Positions 54,112 to 63,851 of a stretch of DNA of 64,000 nt are shown here, in pieces. Origin of the DNA: Candidatus Amarolinea dominans (lineage in GTDB: Bacteria > Chloroflexota > Anaerolineae > SSC4 > Amarolineaceae); contig JADJYJ010000034.1 in assembly GCA_016719785.1 (NCBI GenBank), forward strand, positions 62,001 through 126,000. Reading direction: 5' to 3'. The notes beneath the pieces were generated by a model, which searched no databases, was not told where the DNA came from, and saw only the letters and a list, made by a program, of their open reading frames with translations. Position numbers and translations under genes: made by a program. Every line of letters begins with the position of its first letter. Within the stretch, counting starts at the first letter, position 1.

Positions 54112-55110
54112 ATGACGACTCACCTGACCCAAACGAAGCCTCCCGTCCTTTCTGTCGTGCTTCCCGTCTTTTCTGTCGTGCTTCCCGTCTTCAATGAACG
54201 CGAGAGCCTGGCGGAACTCCATCGGCGCCTGAGCAGTGTCATGATCGCGCTGGCCGAGCCGTATGAGATCATCTACGTGGACGATGGCAGTCGCGACGGC
54301 TCAGGCGACCTGCTGGCTGCCATCCAACAGAATGATGCACAGGTGCGCGTGCTGCACCTGTCGCGCAATTTCGGTCACCAGGCCGCTATCAGCGCAGGGC
54401 TTGACCATGCGGGCGGAGATGCCGTCATCGTACTGGATGCCGATCTGCAGGACCCGCCGGAGGTTCTGCCCGCGCTGCTGGCCCAATGGCGCCTGGGCTT
54501 CGATGTGGTCTACGCGGTTCGCCGGGAGCGCAAGGAGAACCTGTTCAAACGCAGCGCCTACGACATCTTCTACCGCCTCCTGCGCCAGGTCGCTAACGTC
54601 GAGATTCCGCTCGACGCCGGTGATTTTTGTGTGCTCGATCGCCGCGTGGCCGACGTGCTGCGCAAAATGCCAGAGCGCAACCGCTTCATGCGCGGCATTC
54701 GCAGTTGGATCGGTTTTCGTCAGATCGGCGTGCCCTACAATCGTGCGGCCCGCTTTGCCGGTCAACCCAAGTACAGCCTGCTCAAACTCCTGCGCCTGGC
54801 TTTCGATGGCTTCTTCTCCTTCTCCTACCTGCCGCTGCGCCTCGCCTCTCTGTTTGGCCTGCTCGTCTCGTTCCTGGGTTTTCTACTCTCCGTGTGGACG
54901 GTTTACAAACGCTTCACCCTGCCCGAGTTCCCCTCCGGCTTTGCCACCATCGTCGTGGGCGTGATGTTCCTGGGCGGCATCCAATTGATCGCCCTCGGCG
55001 TCATCGGCGAATATGTCGGTCGCATCTTCGATGAAGTCAAGCAGCGCCCGCTCTACATCATCGGCGAACGCCGCGGATTCGATGATGAGCGTCAGGCCCC
55101 GGATGCTTGA
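54112..55110 (+). CDS. GT2 glycosyltransferase, dolichol/undecaprenyl-phosphate sugar transferase type
   Basis: 332 residues from ATG 54112 (AGGAA 9 nt upstream). GT-A fold: VFNERESLAELHRR, EIIYVDDGSRDGSGDLLA, ISAGLDHAGGDAVIVLDADL (DxD), QDPPEVLPALLAQW, and DAGDFCVLDRRVADVLRKMP. Two C-terminal membrane helices (LFGLLVSFLGFLLSVWTVY and IVVGVMFLGGIQLIALGVIG). This is the GtrB/DPM1-like group that loads a sugar onto polyprenyl phosphate. The first strand is duplicated by a 21-bp tandem repeat (LSVVLPV-FSVVLPV-FNE), so the protein carries seven extra residues before the nucleotide-binding site. First gene of the operon. Confidence 0.9.
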   Translation: MTTHLTQTKPPVLSVVLPVFSVVLPVFNERESLAELHRRLSSVMIALAEPYEIIYVDDGSRDGSGDLLAAIQQNDAQVRVLHLSRNFGHQAAISAGLDHAGGDAVIVLDADLQDPPEVLPALLAQWRLGFDVVYAVRRERKENLFKRSAYDIFYRLLRQVANVEIPLDAGDFCVLDRRVADVLRKMPERNRFMRGIRSWIGFRQIGVPYNRAARFAGQPKYSLLKLLRLAFDGFFSFSYLPLRLASLFGLLVSFLGFLLSVWTVYKRFTLPEFPSGFATIVVGVMFLGGIQLIALGVIGEYVGRIFDEVKQRPLYIIGERRGFDDERQAPDA

Positions 55111-55129
55111 GGAGACGCCCACAACCGCC

Positions 55130-56311
55130 ATGCGCATCCTGATGTTGGACAACGAATTCCCGCCGCTCGGCGGTGGCACCGGTGTGGTCAACTACCACCT
55201 GCTGGACGAACTACGTCACCGCGTCCCCCCCATTCACGTGGATCTGATCACTTCCAGCCGCTCCAGGCGCCGCTTCGAATATGAAGAAATGACGCCAGCA
55301 ATCCGCCTGCACAAGGTGCCGGTGGACAACCGTAACATCCATCACTCAACCAATATCGAACTGCTGCGCTACACCTGGCGCGGCTACCGCTACGCGCGAC
55401 GCCTGGCCGCACGCGCACCCTACGACCTGTGCTTTGCCTTTGCCGGGGTGCCGGCCGGGGGCATCGCCTGGGCGTTGCGACGCACGCTGGGCCTGCCGTA
55501 CATTGTTTCTCTGCAAGGCCCGGATGTGCCCGGTTTCGAAAACCGTTACCGTTATGTCTATGCCGCCTTGACGCCCTTCATTCGCCAGATCTGGCGCGAG
55601 GCCGCGGCCGTCATTGCCATCAGCCAACGGCACCGCACCCTGGCCTGGCAGACTGCGCCCGGCCTGCCCATAGACATCATCGTCAACGGCGTTGACCTGG
55701 CGCAGTTCACGCCGGTGTCTCAGGCGCCGCGGCCTGCAGGCACGCCGGTCACGGTGCTCTGCGCAGCGCGGCTGATCGAGCGCAAGGGGCAGCAACACCT
55801 GCTGGGCGCGCTGGCCCGCCTGGCGAGCCAGGGCGTGTCCCTGCGTGTCATCCTGGCCGGCACCGGCGACGCCGAGCCGCTGCTGCGCCAGCAGGCGCAA
55901 ACCCTGGGCCTGCAGGACAAGGTCCAATTCCTCGGCTTTGTGGAGCGCAGCGCGATGCCCGCGGTCTATGCGCAGGCTGATATCTTTTGCCTGCCTTCTT
56001 TCAATGAAGGCATGTCCATGGCCCTCCTGGAAGCCATGGCGAGCGGCCTTCCCGTCATTGTCACCACAACCGGCGGCCTGGAAGAACTGCTGGATGGCAA
56101 CGGGTTGGTCGCGCCCTGGGCCGACGTCGAGGCCCTGGCCGGCGCGCTGGCAACCCTGGCGCAGGATGACCCACTACGCGCCGAGTACGGCCGCCGTGGC
56201 CGCCAGATCGCCGAGCGCTTCACCTGGCCGGCGATCGTCCAGCAGTATGTGCAGCTCTGCCAGCGCGTGCTCGACCGCCAGCCTGGCAGGAGTCGCCATG
56301 ACGCCCACTAG
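55130..56311 (+). CDS. GT4 family glycosyltransferase
   Basis: 393 residues from ATG 55130, giving the usual GT4 start MRILMLDNEFPPLGGGTGVV; ATG 55103, overlapping the previous stop, is possible. GT-B fold with VIAISQRHRTL, the hinge ILAGTGDAEPLLRQ and the donor-sugar motif FCLPSFNEGMSMALLEAMAS (E-x7-E, about 285-305), then GLPVIVTTTGGLEELL. It transfers a sugar from a nucleotide donor during surface glycan assembly in the cytoplasm. Acceptor unknown. It overlaps the next gene by 14 nt, so the two are probably translationally coupled. Confidence 0.9.
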   Translation: MRILMLDNEFPPLGGGTGVVNYHLLDELRHRVPPIHVDLITSSRSRRRFEYEEMTPAIRLHKVPVDNRNIHHSTNIELLRYTWRGYRYARRLAARAPYDLCFAFAGVPAGGIAWALRRTLGLPYIVSLQGPDVPGFENRYRYVYAALTPFIRQIWREAAAVIAISQRHRTLAWQTAPGLPIDIIVNGVDLAQFTPVSQAPRPAGTPVTVLCAARLIERKGQQHLLGALARLASQGVSLRVILAGTGDAEPLLRQQAQTLGLQDKVQFLGFVERSAMPAVYAQADIFCLPSFNEGMSMALLEAMASGLPVIVTTTGGLEELLDGNGLVAPWADVEALAGALATLAQDDPLRAEYGRRGRQIAERFTWPAIVQQYVQLCQRVLDRQPGRSRHDAH

Positions 56312-57449
56312 CCGCCGCGACGCCGCGCCGCTGCGCGTGACCCTCATCAACCTGTGGCCGCGCGGCGGCATGGCGCACTACACCGCCGCGCTGGCCAACG
56401 CCCTGGCCCAGGAGCCGGATGTGCGCGTGACGGCCGTGGTGGCACAGGCGCCCGCGCCGCTCGGCTTTGCGCCCGCTGTCACCCTGGCGCCGGTTGACAT
56501 TCCCACCGGCAACCGCCTGGCAGACCTGGCGCGCCTGCCGCGTCAACTGCTGCACGTGCCCGCGTATCTGCGCACCGTGCAGGCCACCGCGCCCGACATC
56601 ATCCACGCCAACTTGAGCACGCACCCCTGGGAACTGGCCACGCTGCCCTGGCTGCGCCGGCGCTGGCCGCTGGTAGTCACGCAGCACGAGGTCAGCATCA
56701 AACCTGGCGAGGGCGGCTGGCGCAAACGTTGGAACGTGTGGGCCGGGCCACGCTATGCGCACCACCTGTTTGTGCATGGACAGGCGCTGGCCGCGGAACT
56801 ACAGCGCACGCGGTTGGCGCCGGCCGCGCGCATCAGCGTGTTGGCGCACGGCTGGTACGATTTTCTGACCCAGTGGGCCGGCGCCCAGGACGAAGAGCCG
56901 CACACCGTCCTGTTTTTTGGCCGCATCAAGGCGTACAAGGGCCTGGAGTACCTGGTCGAGGCCATGCCGCTGGTGCAGGCGGCCGTGCCAGATGTTCACT
57001 TCCTGGTCGTGGGCGGCGAGGGCGACATGGCGCCCTATCGCCGTCTCCCTGGCGCCCAAGCGGCGGCCGTGACTTGGGTCAACCGCTTTGTGGAAGATGC
57101 GGAAGCGGCCGCCTTCTTCCGCCGCGCCAGCCTGGTGGTGCTGCCCTACACCGACGGCAGCGCCTCGGGCGTCATTGCCGCGGCCTATGCCTTTGCCCGC
57201 CCGGTGATTGCCACCCGCGTCGGCAGCCTGCCCGAAGCGGTGGTGGATGGCGTCACCGGGCTGCTCATTCCTCCGCGTAACGCCGCCGCCCTGGCCGCGG
57301 CCATCAGCGGGCTGCTGAGCGATGACCCGCGCCGCCGCGCCCTGGGCGCAGCCGGCCGGCAGTGGGCGCAGCAGCATCTTTCCTGGGCAGATATTGCCCA
57401 CCAGACTGTGGCGGTCTACCGGCAACTGGCCTGGAAATCTGCGGGATGA
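56298..57449 (+). CDS. GT4 family glycosyltransferase
   Basis: 383 residues from ATG 56298 inside the end of the previous gene (AGGAG 5-6 nt upstream). GT-B glycosyltransferase: LRVTLINLWPRGGMAHYTAA, PDIIHANLSTHPWELATLPW, VLFFGRIKAYKGLEYLVEAM, and the donor motif VVLPYTDGSASGVIAAAYAF, then RPVIATRVGSLPEAVVDGVT. In place of the canonical second Glu it has Ala (SGVIAAAYA), as in several GT4 subgroups. Substrate unknown. It ends in an ATGA overlap with the following GT2 gene. Confidence 0.9.
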   Translation: MTPTSRRDAAPLRVTLINLWPRGGMAHYTAALANALAQEPDVRVTAVVAQAPAPLGFAPAVTLAPVDIPTGNRLADLARLPRQLLHVPAYLRTVQATAPDIIHANLSTHPWELATLPWLRRRWPLVVTQHEVSIKPGEGGWRKRWNVWAGPRYAHHLFVHGQALAAELQRTRLAPAARISVLAHGWYDFLTQWAGAQDEEPHTVLFFGRIKAYKGLEYLVEAMPLVQAAVPDVHFLVVGGEGDMAPYRRLPGAQAAAVTWVNRFVEDAEAAAFFRRASLVVLPYTDGSASGVIAAAYAFARPVIATRVGSLPEAVVDGVTGLLIPPRNAAALAAAISGLLSDDPRRRALGAAGRQWAQQHLSWADIAHQTVAVYRQLAWKSAG

Positions 57450-58354
57450 ACACCAACAACGGACACGCCCCGCCGCGCGTGGTCGCGCTGATTCTCAACT
57501 GGAACGGCCGGTCGGACACCCTGGCCTGCCTGCGCAGCCTGCAGCAGCAGACCTACCCGGCCCTGATTCCGCTGGTGGTGGACAATGGTTCGCAGGACGG
57601 TTCGGCGGCGGCCATCCGCGCCGACTTCCCGGCCGTCCACCTCATCGAAACCGGCGCCAACCTGGGCTTCTGCGCGGGCAACAACGCGGGAATGACCTGG
57701 GCGCTGGCGCAAGGCGCCGACTTCGTGCTGCTGTTGAACAACGATACCTGGTTCGACCCGGCCATGACCCAGGAGTTAGTGGCCGAAGCCGGCCGCGACC
57801 CACAGATTGGCCTGGCCGGGCCTAAGATCTACCAGGCCAAACCGCCCACCGTTCTGTGGTCGGCCGGCGGGCGGGTCACCTTCTGGGGCAACGTGACGGC
57901 CATGCGCGGCTTTGGGCAGGCCGATCGCGGTCAGTATGACAGCGCCGCCGATGTGGACTATCTGCCCGGATGTGGTATACTAGCGCGGCGCCAGCTCCTG
58001 GAAACGGTTGGCCTGCTCGACCCGGCCTATTTCGCCTATTACGAGGATGCCGATTGGGCGATGCGCGCGAGACAGGCGGGTTGGATCGTGCGTTACGTTC
58101 CCTCAGCCCGCATGTGGCACAAGGGCGGCGCCAGCACGGGTGGATTCTACAATCCCCGTGAGAAATATCTATCCGGCGTCAATGCCGTGCGATTCATGCG
58201 CCGTTACGCCCATGCCGGGCAGTGGGTGTTGTATTTGATCTCCTTGGCGGCAGGTATTCCGTGGCTCATCATACGAGAGAGTGCGCGCGGCCGCAGTGCG
58301 GCTGTACGCGCCAAGATTCGTGGACTGATAGATGGTTTCAGGTACAAATCCTAA
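57446..58354 (+). CDS. GT2 family glycosyltransferase (rhamnosyltransferase-like)
   Basis: 302 residues from ATG 57446 (ATGA overlap). VVALILNWNGRSDTLACLRS, VVDNGSQDGSAAAIR, NLGFCAGNNAGMTWAL, DFVLLLNNDTWFDPAMTQEL (NDT metal site), and DPAYFAYYEDADWAMRARQA with the acceptor-site EDADW, together typical of WbbL-type rhamnosyltransferases. The last 40 residues (YLISLAAGIPWLIIRE) are amphipathic and may bind membrane. It overlaps the next gene by 23 nt. Confidence 0.9.
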   Translation: MNTNNGHAPPRVVALILNWNGRSDTLACLRSLQQQTYPALIPLVVDNGSQDGSAAAIRADFPAVHLIETGANLGFCAGNNAGMTWALAQGADFVLLLNNDTWFDPAMTQELVAEAGRDPQIGLAGPKIYQAKPPTVLWSAGGRVTFWGNVTAMRGFGQADRGQYDSAADVDYLPGCGILARRQLLETVGLLDPAYFAYYEDADWAMRARQAGWIVRYVPSARMWHKGGASTGGFYNPREKYLSGVNAVRFMRRYAHAGQWVLYLISLAAGIPWLIIRESARGRSAAVRAKIRGLIDGFRYKS

Positions 58355-61300
58355 CACGCGTTTCAGCAAACTAGCAATCCATGCGGCCTTCCTGCTCATC
58401 ATCCTGCTGGCCGCAGGCTTGCGCTCCTATGAACTCAACACGCGGCCCTTTTGGGGTGACGAAGCCCTGACCGGAGACCTGGCCCTGTTGGGACCGGCGT
58501 CCGTCTTGCGCACCACAGCCCCGTTCTCGTTTGTGCGCCAGATCGCAGCCAGCGCCGGCGGTCAGTTCGTGACCGGCTGGGGCTTTCAGATGCCCCTGCC
58601 CCTCCTGGCGTCGTTGACCGGATTGATCGGCAACCAGGATATGCTCATCCGCTTGCCGTCCTTCCTGGCCGGCGTGCTGGCCGTGGCAGTCGCCTTTGCC
58701 CTGGGACGGCGATTGCGCCGGCCGGAAGTCGGGCTCCTGCTGGCCTTTCTCATGGCCATCTCCGCGTTTCACATTCAGTATTCGCAGGAAGCGCGCTACT
58801 ACGGTCTGATGTCCTTCCTCGCTGTGCTGGGCGCCTATCTGATGCTGCGCGGCCTGGATGAGAAGCGTGCGGGCGACCTCATTGCCTTCGTCTTCGTCTC
58901 CGCCTTTAACGTATGGAATCACCTCTTCGCCGTCTTCTTTGTCGTACCCATGGTGGTCTATGCCGTGGTGATCTTGGGCATACACCTGGTGCGCAGTGTG
59001 CGCCTGCCGCGGCTAAGCAGCTTGCGCCGCCGCACCAACAGCCGGCGCAAAACCATGCGCAGCCGCTTGCTTGGCTGGCAACAGGTCACGGCCCGCGCCC
59101 TGCGCCGCATTCCGCTGGCCTATGCCGTCTTCGTCGTCAGTGTCGTCGTCCTTGCACTGCTCACGCTGGAGATCACCCTGCCGGTGGTGCGCGCAGCCAC
59201 CAGCAGCAGCGCCAGCAGCAGCGAAGTGGCGACCATCTTCTCCCAGGCCGACTCAGCACGCACCACCGAGGGGGCCACCTTGCACGGCTTTTCCCTCAGT
59301 GTCGCCTCGTTCATTGATCTTTTTGCCGAGTTCGGCAGCGGCCGCAGTTGGACCTCCTGGCTTTACCTGGCGTTCGCCCTGTTCGGTTTGACCGACCTGC
59401 TCCTGCGCCGGCAGTGGCGCCAAACGTTTTTTGTTCTGCTGTGGCTCTGGCTGCCCCTCCTACTGGTCTCCCTGGTGCGCTCAGAACATTTCTTTGCCAG
59501 CAAATATATCATCTTCGTACAGCCTGCCTATCTGGCTCTGGTGGCGCTGGGCCTTTACGCGGGCGTGAGCCGGCTGTGGGCCTTGCCGCGAGCCGTTGTC
59601 CTGCGCGTCCCCGTCCTGCAGACCCCGCTCCCGGCCGCGATCCTGGTGGGCGCGCTGACCGTCCTGCTCCTGCTGGTCAACACGCGACCAGTCCTGGGCT
59701 ATTATGGGCAGCAGGATCGCTTGAACTGGCGTGGCGTGATCCGCTACATTCAAGCCGATCTGCGCACGGACGATGCGGTCCTCTTTGCTACCGCCCGCGA
59801 CCGCGATTGGGGGCCGTTTGTCTACTATTTCCGCCAAATGGTCAAACCCCAGGCGTTTGGCAGCTTCGTGCAGTCCTTTGCCGACCTGTCGGCGCCCCAG
59901 TTGCAATCGGTGTTTGACAACCACAAGCGCGTGTGGATTGTGGATCAGGCTGGTCATGGCGGCTTCCGTGAGGTCGGCACGCTCTTCCCCGCGCTGAAAG
60001 CCCGCGATGTCGTCGGCGCCCAGGTCTACCTGTTGGACACCGCGCCGGTGCTCAACAGCCAGGTGCCATTCGAATGGGCCGCCGGTCGCGCCCAGTTGAC
60101 CACAAAACGGGCCGCGTTACCCAATCGCAGTCTCATCGTCGGGGTCACCCCGTACGACGCATCTACATCGCAGCGCTTCAGCGTACACGTCAACGGTCAG
60201 AACCAAGGCAGTTTCGACCCGGCCGGCGTACAGGCGCCCAATTACGTGCAGGTGCCTTTCACCCGCACCGAAGTGGTCACTGTAGACATCATTGCCGCGC
60301 AGCCGCCCACCACGGCGCTAAGCGGCACCTTGACGCTGGCCTATGCCGCGGCCATACCCGGACAGGACGGCCAACGCGTGACGATCGAAGCCGAAGACTT
60401 CCCCACCGACAATGGCTTTGTCTTCGAACAACCTGAGGCCAGCGGCGGTTCATTCGTACGCGCCCAGGGCTTCGGCATCATCGCCCAAGTCTCCTTGTGG
60501 GCAAGCCAGCCGGGCGACTACCTGCTGACGCTGTACGGCCGCATGAACGCACGCATCGGCACGCCCAAATGGTCGGTGGTGCTCGACCGTCAGGCAGTCG
60601 GTATTCTGACGACGCCGGTCAACCTGGGGTGGCAGACGATTTCCATCCCCGTCAATGTGAGCAGCCCTGGCCTGCACACCCTGACCCTGGGCGCAACCGC
60701 GGACGCCTACATCGAGGGGGCTTACGCGGACCTTGATTATGTCACCCTGGAAGAACGCCAGAACTGGGTGTATCGCGGCAGCACCCAGATCAGCCTGGGC
60801 GTGAGTGAGTTGACCGAGACAGCGCCCATTACCGCCACCGGGGCGTTGACCGCCTGCGTGACGACGACCGGCGCGGCCGGCCGCTGGCTCGATTCTCAAC
60901 CGGTGACATTTACCGTCACCGTGGAAAATGCGGCCGACTACGTGCTCGAACTGGTGACCGCCAGCACGAACATCACGCAGCCACTGCCGGTGACCCTGGA
61001 TGACCGCTTCTTGGGTCAAATCGCCCCTGGCGCCCACCTATCGCAGACCACTCACCTGTTGAGCCGGCTGAGCACGGGCGAGCACGAGATTCTGCTGACT
61101 CCGCCGGCCACCGTGCAGCCAGGGCAGTTGTGTTTGCAGGAGATCAGCCTGCTGCTGGCCTACGTGCAGCCGGACAGTACAGATCTGCGCATCGAAGCGA
61201 ACCCGTTCGTGGTGGGTGAGAATGCACGGCTGCAGCGCATGAGTAATCGCCCCGTGGCCATGGGCGCGGGCGCCGGCGCGGTCATCGAGGCCGGACTGTG

Positions 61301-62846
61301 GTTCAGCAGCACCGGCAACTACACCCTCAACGTGGACGGCCTGCACGATCGCCCCGGCCCGGTGCAACTCCGGGCCGAATTGGATGGCAAACCGCTGGAG
61401 CGAACCCTGGACTATGCCCGTAACGACTACACCTGGTCGCTGCGTTCGGTGCGTATGCCGGTAGGCGCGGTCGGCTACCATCGCCTGCGCCTTGTCTTTG
61501 CCAATGACCTGTACGACACGGCCCTGGTGGCCAACAAAGACGATGGGGACCGCAATGCGGTCATTGACTTCCTCACCGTGTCAAACCTCGCCGCGCCCGT
61601 CGTCGCTGTGGGCAACCAGACCACCTTTGTCATGGCCGAGGCCACCGAGATGATGCCGCCGGGCACGGCCGTCGAAGAGGCGGGCGGGGTGCGGGCCATC
61701 ATGCGACCCGCGGCCGGCCCGGTCGTCAGCATGGATCTGGCGTTTGACACGGCCGGCGGCTACCAGCTCTCGGTGCGGGCGCAGAACGACCAGCCTGGCC
61801 CGGTTGACCTGGCGGTCATGCTCGACGGTGCGCAGATTGGCGTGCTGAGCTACGCGGCCAACGACGGCAGTTGGAGTGAGCAGTCGCTCCTCTTCTCGGT
61901 GGGGCTTCCCGGCTTTCATCGCCTGGCCCTGGAGTTCGCCGCCGATGCCTACGATCAAGAATTAGTGGACGCCGGTCAGGATGGCGACCGTAACGCCCTG
62001 GTGGAGACGGTTAGCCTGACCAAAATTCCGGCTGCTATCAATCGCGGCGATGTGCTGATTGATCTCAATTTCGATGACCTGCTCAGCAGTGGGGCTGCCG
62101 ACCAGCCGCGGCTGGATCGTATCGAAGGGACCTTCGCCTTCGTCTTTGGGCCGGGCAACGAGATTGCTTTCCCGTTGGTTTTCCTCGGTGATGGTAATTA
62201 CGTCCTGGAAGTTGGCGGCCGCGGCGCACGCCTGGGCAACAATCTCGCCCTGGAAATGGACGGCAGCCTGCTCGAAGACCTGTCGTTCGATCTGCAGACC
62301 GAATCGCATTTTGTGGGCATCATGCACAAGGCGGGGACGGTCATGCTGCGCCTGCGCAACACCAGCAGCCGTGATCTCTACGTGCAGACGCTGCGCATCT
62401 ACGGCAACGTCCTCTATGCCGACCCGAACCTGGCCTGGACCCCCGATCAAGGGGGCCTGGCGGAGGGCACCCAGTTGATTCAGGAAGGCGGGCATGAGGC
62501 CGCCATGCGCGCAGGCACCGGGCCGATCGTCACCCTCAATGTGCTGCTGCCCAAGCCGGGAGTCTATCGTTTGTCGGTGTTGGGCCAGAACGATCGGCCT
62601 GGCCCGGTCATCGTGGACGTACAGCTCAGCAATATCCAGCGCGGCCAGATCTTCTTCAACGCGGACGACGGCAGTTGGGAAACCCGTACCCTGCAGATTG
62701 TCAGCAATCGCGCCGGCATGCAACTGCTGACGCTGATCTTCAATAATGACGTTTATTGGCAGGATGTGATTGACAAGGGCGGCGACGGCGACCGCAACGC
62801 GTTGATCGAGCGCATCCAGATTGCGCCGCTGAGCTCCGACCGCTAA
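58332..62846 (+). CDS. GT39/ArnT-like membrane glycosyltransferase with C-terminal Ca-dependent CBM-like repeats
   Basis: 1504 residues from ATG 58332. Residues 1-460: about ten or more membrane helices and the GT-C signature in the first loop (YELNTRPFWGDEALTGDL, catalytic Asp/Glu), SQEARYYGLMSFLAVLGAYL, and FASKYIIFVQPAYLALVALG, as in ArnT/PMT-type enzymes that use polyprenyl-phosphate sugars. The following 1000 residues are extracytoplasmic beta domains. Three carry the motif FxNDxY-x(5-9)-DGDRNAL/V near residues 1056, 1202 and 1470 (FANDLYDT...DGDRNAVIDF, FAADAYDQ...DGDRNALVE, FNNDVYWQ...DGDRNALIE), the Ca-binding pattern of CBM36/60-type xylan-binding modules. So large a carbohydrate-binding tail on a GT39 is unusual. 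It probably modifies surface glycan or glycoprotein and holds on to the product. Confidence 0.85.
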   Translation: MVSGTNPNTRFSKLAIHAAFLLIILLAAGLRSYELNTRPFWGDEALTGDLALLGPASVLRTTAPFSFVRQIAASAGGQFVTGWGFQMPLPLLASLTGLIGNQDMLIRLPSFLAGVLAVAVAFALGRRLRRPEVGLLLAFLMAISAFHIQYSQEARYYGLMSFLAVLGAYLMLRGLDEKRAGDLIAFVFVSAFNVWNHLFAVFFVVPMVVYAVVILGIHLVRSVRLPRLSSLRRRTNSRRKTMRSRLLGWQQVTARALRRIPLAYAVFVVSVVVLALLTLEITLPVVRAATSSSASSSEVATIFSQADSARTTEGATLHGFSLSVASFIDLFAEFGSGRSWTSWLYLAFALFGLTDLLLRRQWRQTFFVLLWLWLPLLLVSLVRSEHFFASKYIIFVQPAYLALVALGLYAGVSRLWALPRAVVLRVPVLQTPLPAAILVGALTVLLLLVNTRPVLGYYGQQDRLNWRGVIRYIQADLRTDDAVLFATARDRDWGPFVYYFRQMVKPQAFGSFVQSFADLSAPQLQSVFDNHKRVWIVDQAGHGGFREVGTLFPALKARDVVGAQVYLLDTAPVLNSQVPFEWAAGRAQLTTKRAALPNRSLIVGVTPYDASTSQRFSVHVNGQNQGSFDPAGVQAPNYVQVPFTRTEVVTVDIIAAQPPTTALSGTLTLAYAAAIPGQDGQRVTIEAEDFPTDNGFVFEQPEASGGSFVRAQGFGIIAQVSLWASQPGDYLLTLYGRMNARIGTPKWSVVLDRQAVGILTTPVNLGWQTISIPVNVSSPGLHTLTLGATADAYIEGAYADLDYVTLEERQNWVYRGSTQISLGVSELTETAPITATGALTACVTTTGAAGRWLDSQPVTFTVTVENAADYVLELVTASTNITQPLPVTLDDRFLGQIAPGAHLSQTTHLLSRLSTGEHEILLTPPATVQPGQLCLQEISLLLAYVQPDSTDLRIEANPFVVGENARLQRMSNRPVAMGAGAGAVIEAGLWFSSTGNYTLNVDGLHDRPGPVQLRAELDGKPLERTLDYARNDYTWSLRSVRMPVGAVGYHRLRLVFANDLYDTALVANKDDGDRNAVIDFLTVSNLAAPVVAVGNQTTFVMAEATEMMPPGTAVEEAGGVRAIMRPAAGPVVSMDLAFDTAGGYQLSVRAQNDQPGPVDLAVMLDGAQIGVLSYAANDGSWSEQSLLFSVGLPGFHRLALEFAADAYDQELVDAGQDGDRNALVETVSLTKIPAAINRGDVLIDLNFDDLLSSGAADQPRLDRIEGTFAFVFGPGNEIAFPLVFLGDGNYVLEVGGRGARLGNNLALEMDGSLLEDLSFDLQTESHFVGIMHKAGTVMLRLRNTSSRDLYVQTLRIYGNVLYADPNLAWTPDQGGLAEGTQLIQEGGHEAAMRAGTGPIVTLNVLLPKPGVYRLSVLGQNDRPGPVIVDVQLSNIQRGQIFFNADDGSWETRTLQIVSNRAGMQLLTLIFNNDVYWQDVIDKGGDGDRNALIERIQIAPLSSDR

Positions 62847-62890
62847 CAACCGGGCAGGTGCGCTGCGCCTTACAGAAAGGAACATCATCT

Positions 62891-63826
62891 ATGAGCTTCT
62901 GGCCCAACCGCCGCGTCCTGGTCACCGGCGGGTCTGGATTCCTGGGATCGGTCATCGTGCGCCAACTGCACGCCCTGCACGCGGCGGCGGTGTTCGTGCC
63001 GCGCAGTCAAGACTATGACTTGCGCCACCTGGAAAACGTGCAGAGGGCGCTGGCTGACAGTCGCCCTAACATCGTCATTCACCTGGCCGCGCGCGTCGGC
63101 GGCATCGGCGCCAACCTGGAGCATCCGGCCGAATTTTTCTACGACAACCTCATGATGGGCGCCCAACTGCTGCACGAGGCCTGGCGGGCCGGCGTGGAAA
63201 AATTGGTGGCCATTGGCACGGTGTGCGCGTATCCCAAGTTCACCCCGGTGCCTTTCCATGAAGATGACCTCTGGTCAGGCTATCCAGAAGAAACCAATGC
63301 CCCCTACGGCCTGGCAAAAAAAATGCTCCTCGTGCAGTCGCAGGCGTATCGCGATCAGTACGGCTTCAACTCCGTCTTTCTGCTCCCGGTCAACCTGTAC
63401 GGGCCTGGCGACAACTTCGACCTGCAGACCTCGCACGTCATCCCGGCCCTGATTCGCAAGTGCGTCGAAGCGCAGGAACGGGGCGACGATCACATCGTCG
63501 TGTGGGGAGATGGGTCGCCCACGCGTGAATTTCTTTACGTGGATGATGCGGCGCACGGCATCTTGCTGGCAGCCGAAAATTACAACGCCAGCGCGCCGGT
63601 CAACATCGGTTCGGCCATGGAAATCAGGATCCGTGACCTGGTACACCTGATTGCTGACCTGGTTGGCTTCGACGGCGACATCGTCTGGGACACCACCAAG
63701 CCCAACGGCCAGCCGCGACGCAAATTGGACACGCAACGCGCCGAACAGCAGTTTGGCTTCCGCGCCGGCACGTCGTTTGCCGAAGGATTGCAGCGCACCA
63801 TTGCCTGGTATCGCCAGTGTCGGTAA
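62891..63826 (+). CDS. fcl: GDP-L-fucose synthase
   Basis: 311 residues from ATG 62891 (AAAGGAAC upstream). Short-chain dehydrogenase of the extended type: RVLVTGGSGFLGSVIVRQLH (NAD(P) site), IHLAARVGGIGANLEHPAEF (fucose-synthase-specific), GTVCAYPKFTPVPFHEDDLW, and catalytic NAPYGLAKKMLLVQSQAYRD with Tyr and Lys of YxxxK near 142-146. It epimerises and reduces GDP-4-keto-6-deoxymannose to GDP-L-fucose. This provides a fucose donor for the glycosyltransferases upstream. The partner gmd (GDP-mannose dehydratase) is not in the window. Length is typical. Confidence 0.93.
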   Translation: MSFWPNRRVLVTGGSGFLGSVIVRQLHALHAAAVFVPRSQDYDLRHLENVQRALADSRPNIVIHLAARVGGIGANLEHPAEFFYDNLMMGAQLLHEAWRAGVEKLVAIGTVCAYPKFTPVPFHEDDLWSGYPEETNAPYGLAKKMLLVQSQAYRDQYGFNSVFLLPVNLYGPGDNFDLQTSHVIPALIRKCVEAQERGDDHIVVWGDGSPTREFLYVDDAAHGILLAAENYNASAPVNIGSAMEIRIRDLVHLIADLVGFDGDIVWDTTKPNGQPRRKLDTQRAEQQFGFRAGTSFAEGLQRTIAWYRQCR

Positions 63827-63851
63827 GCAAGAGTCGGAGCGTCTTCTAGCT

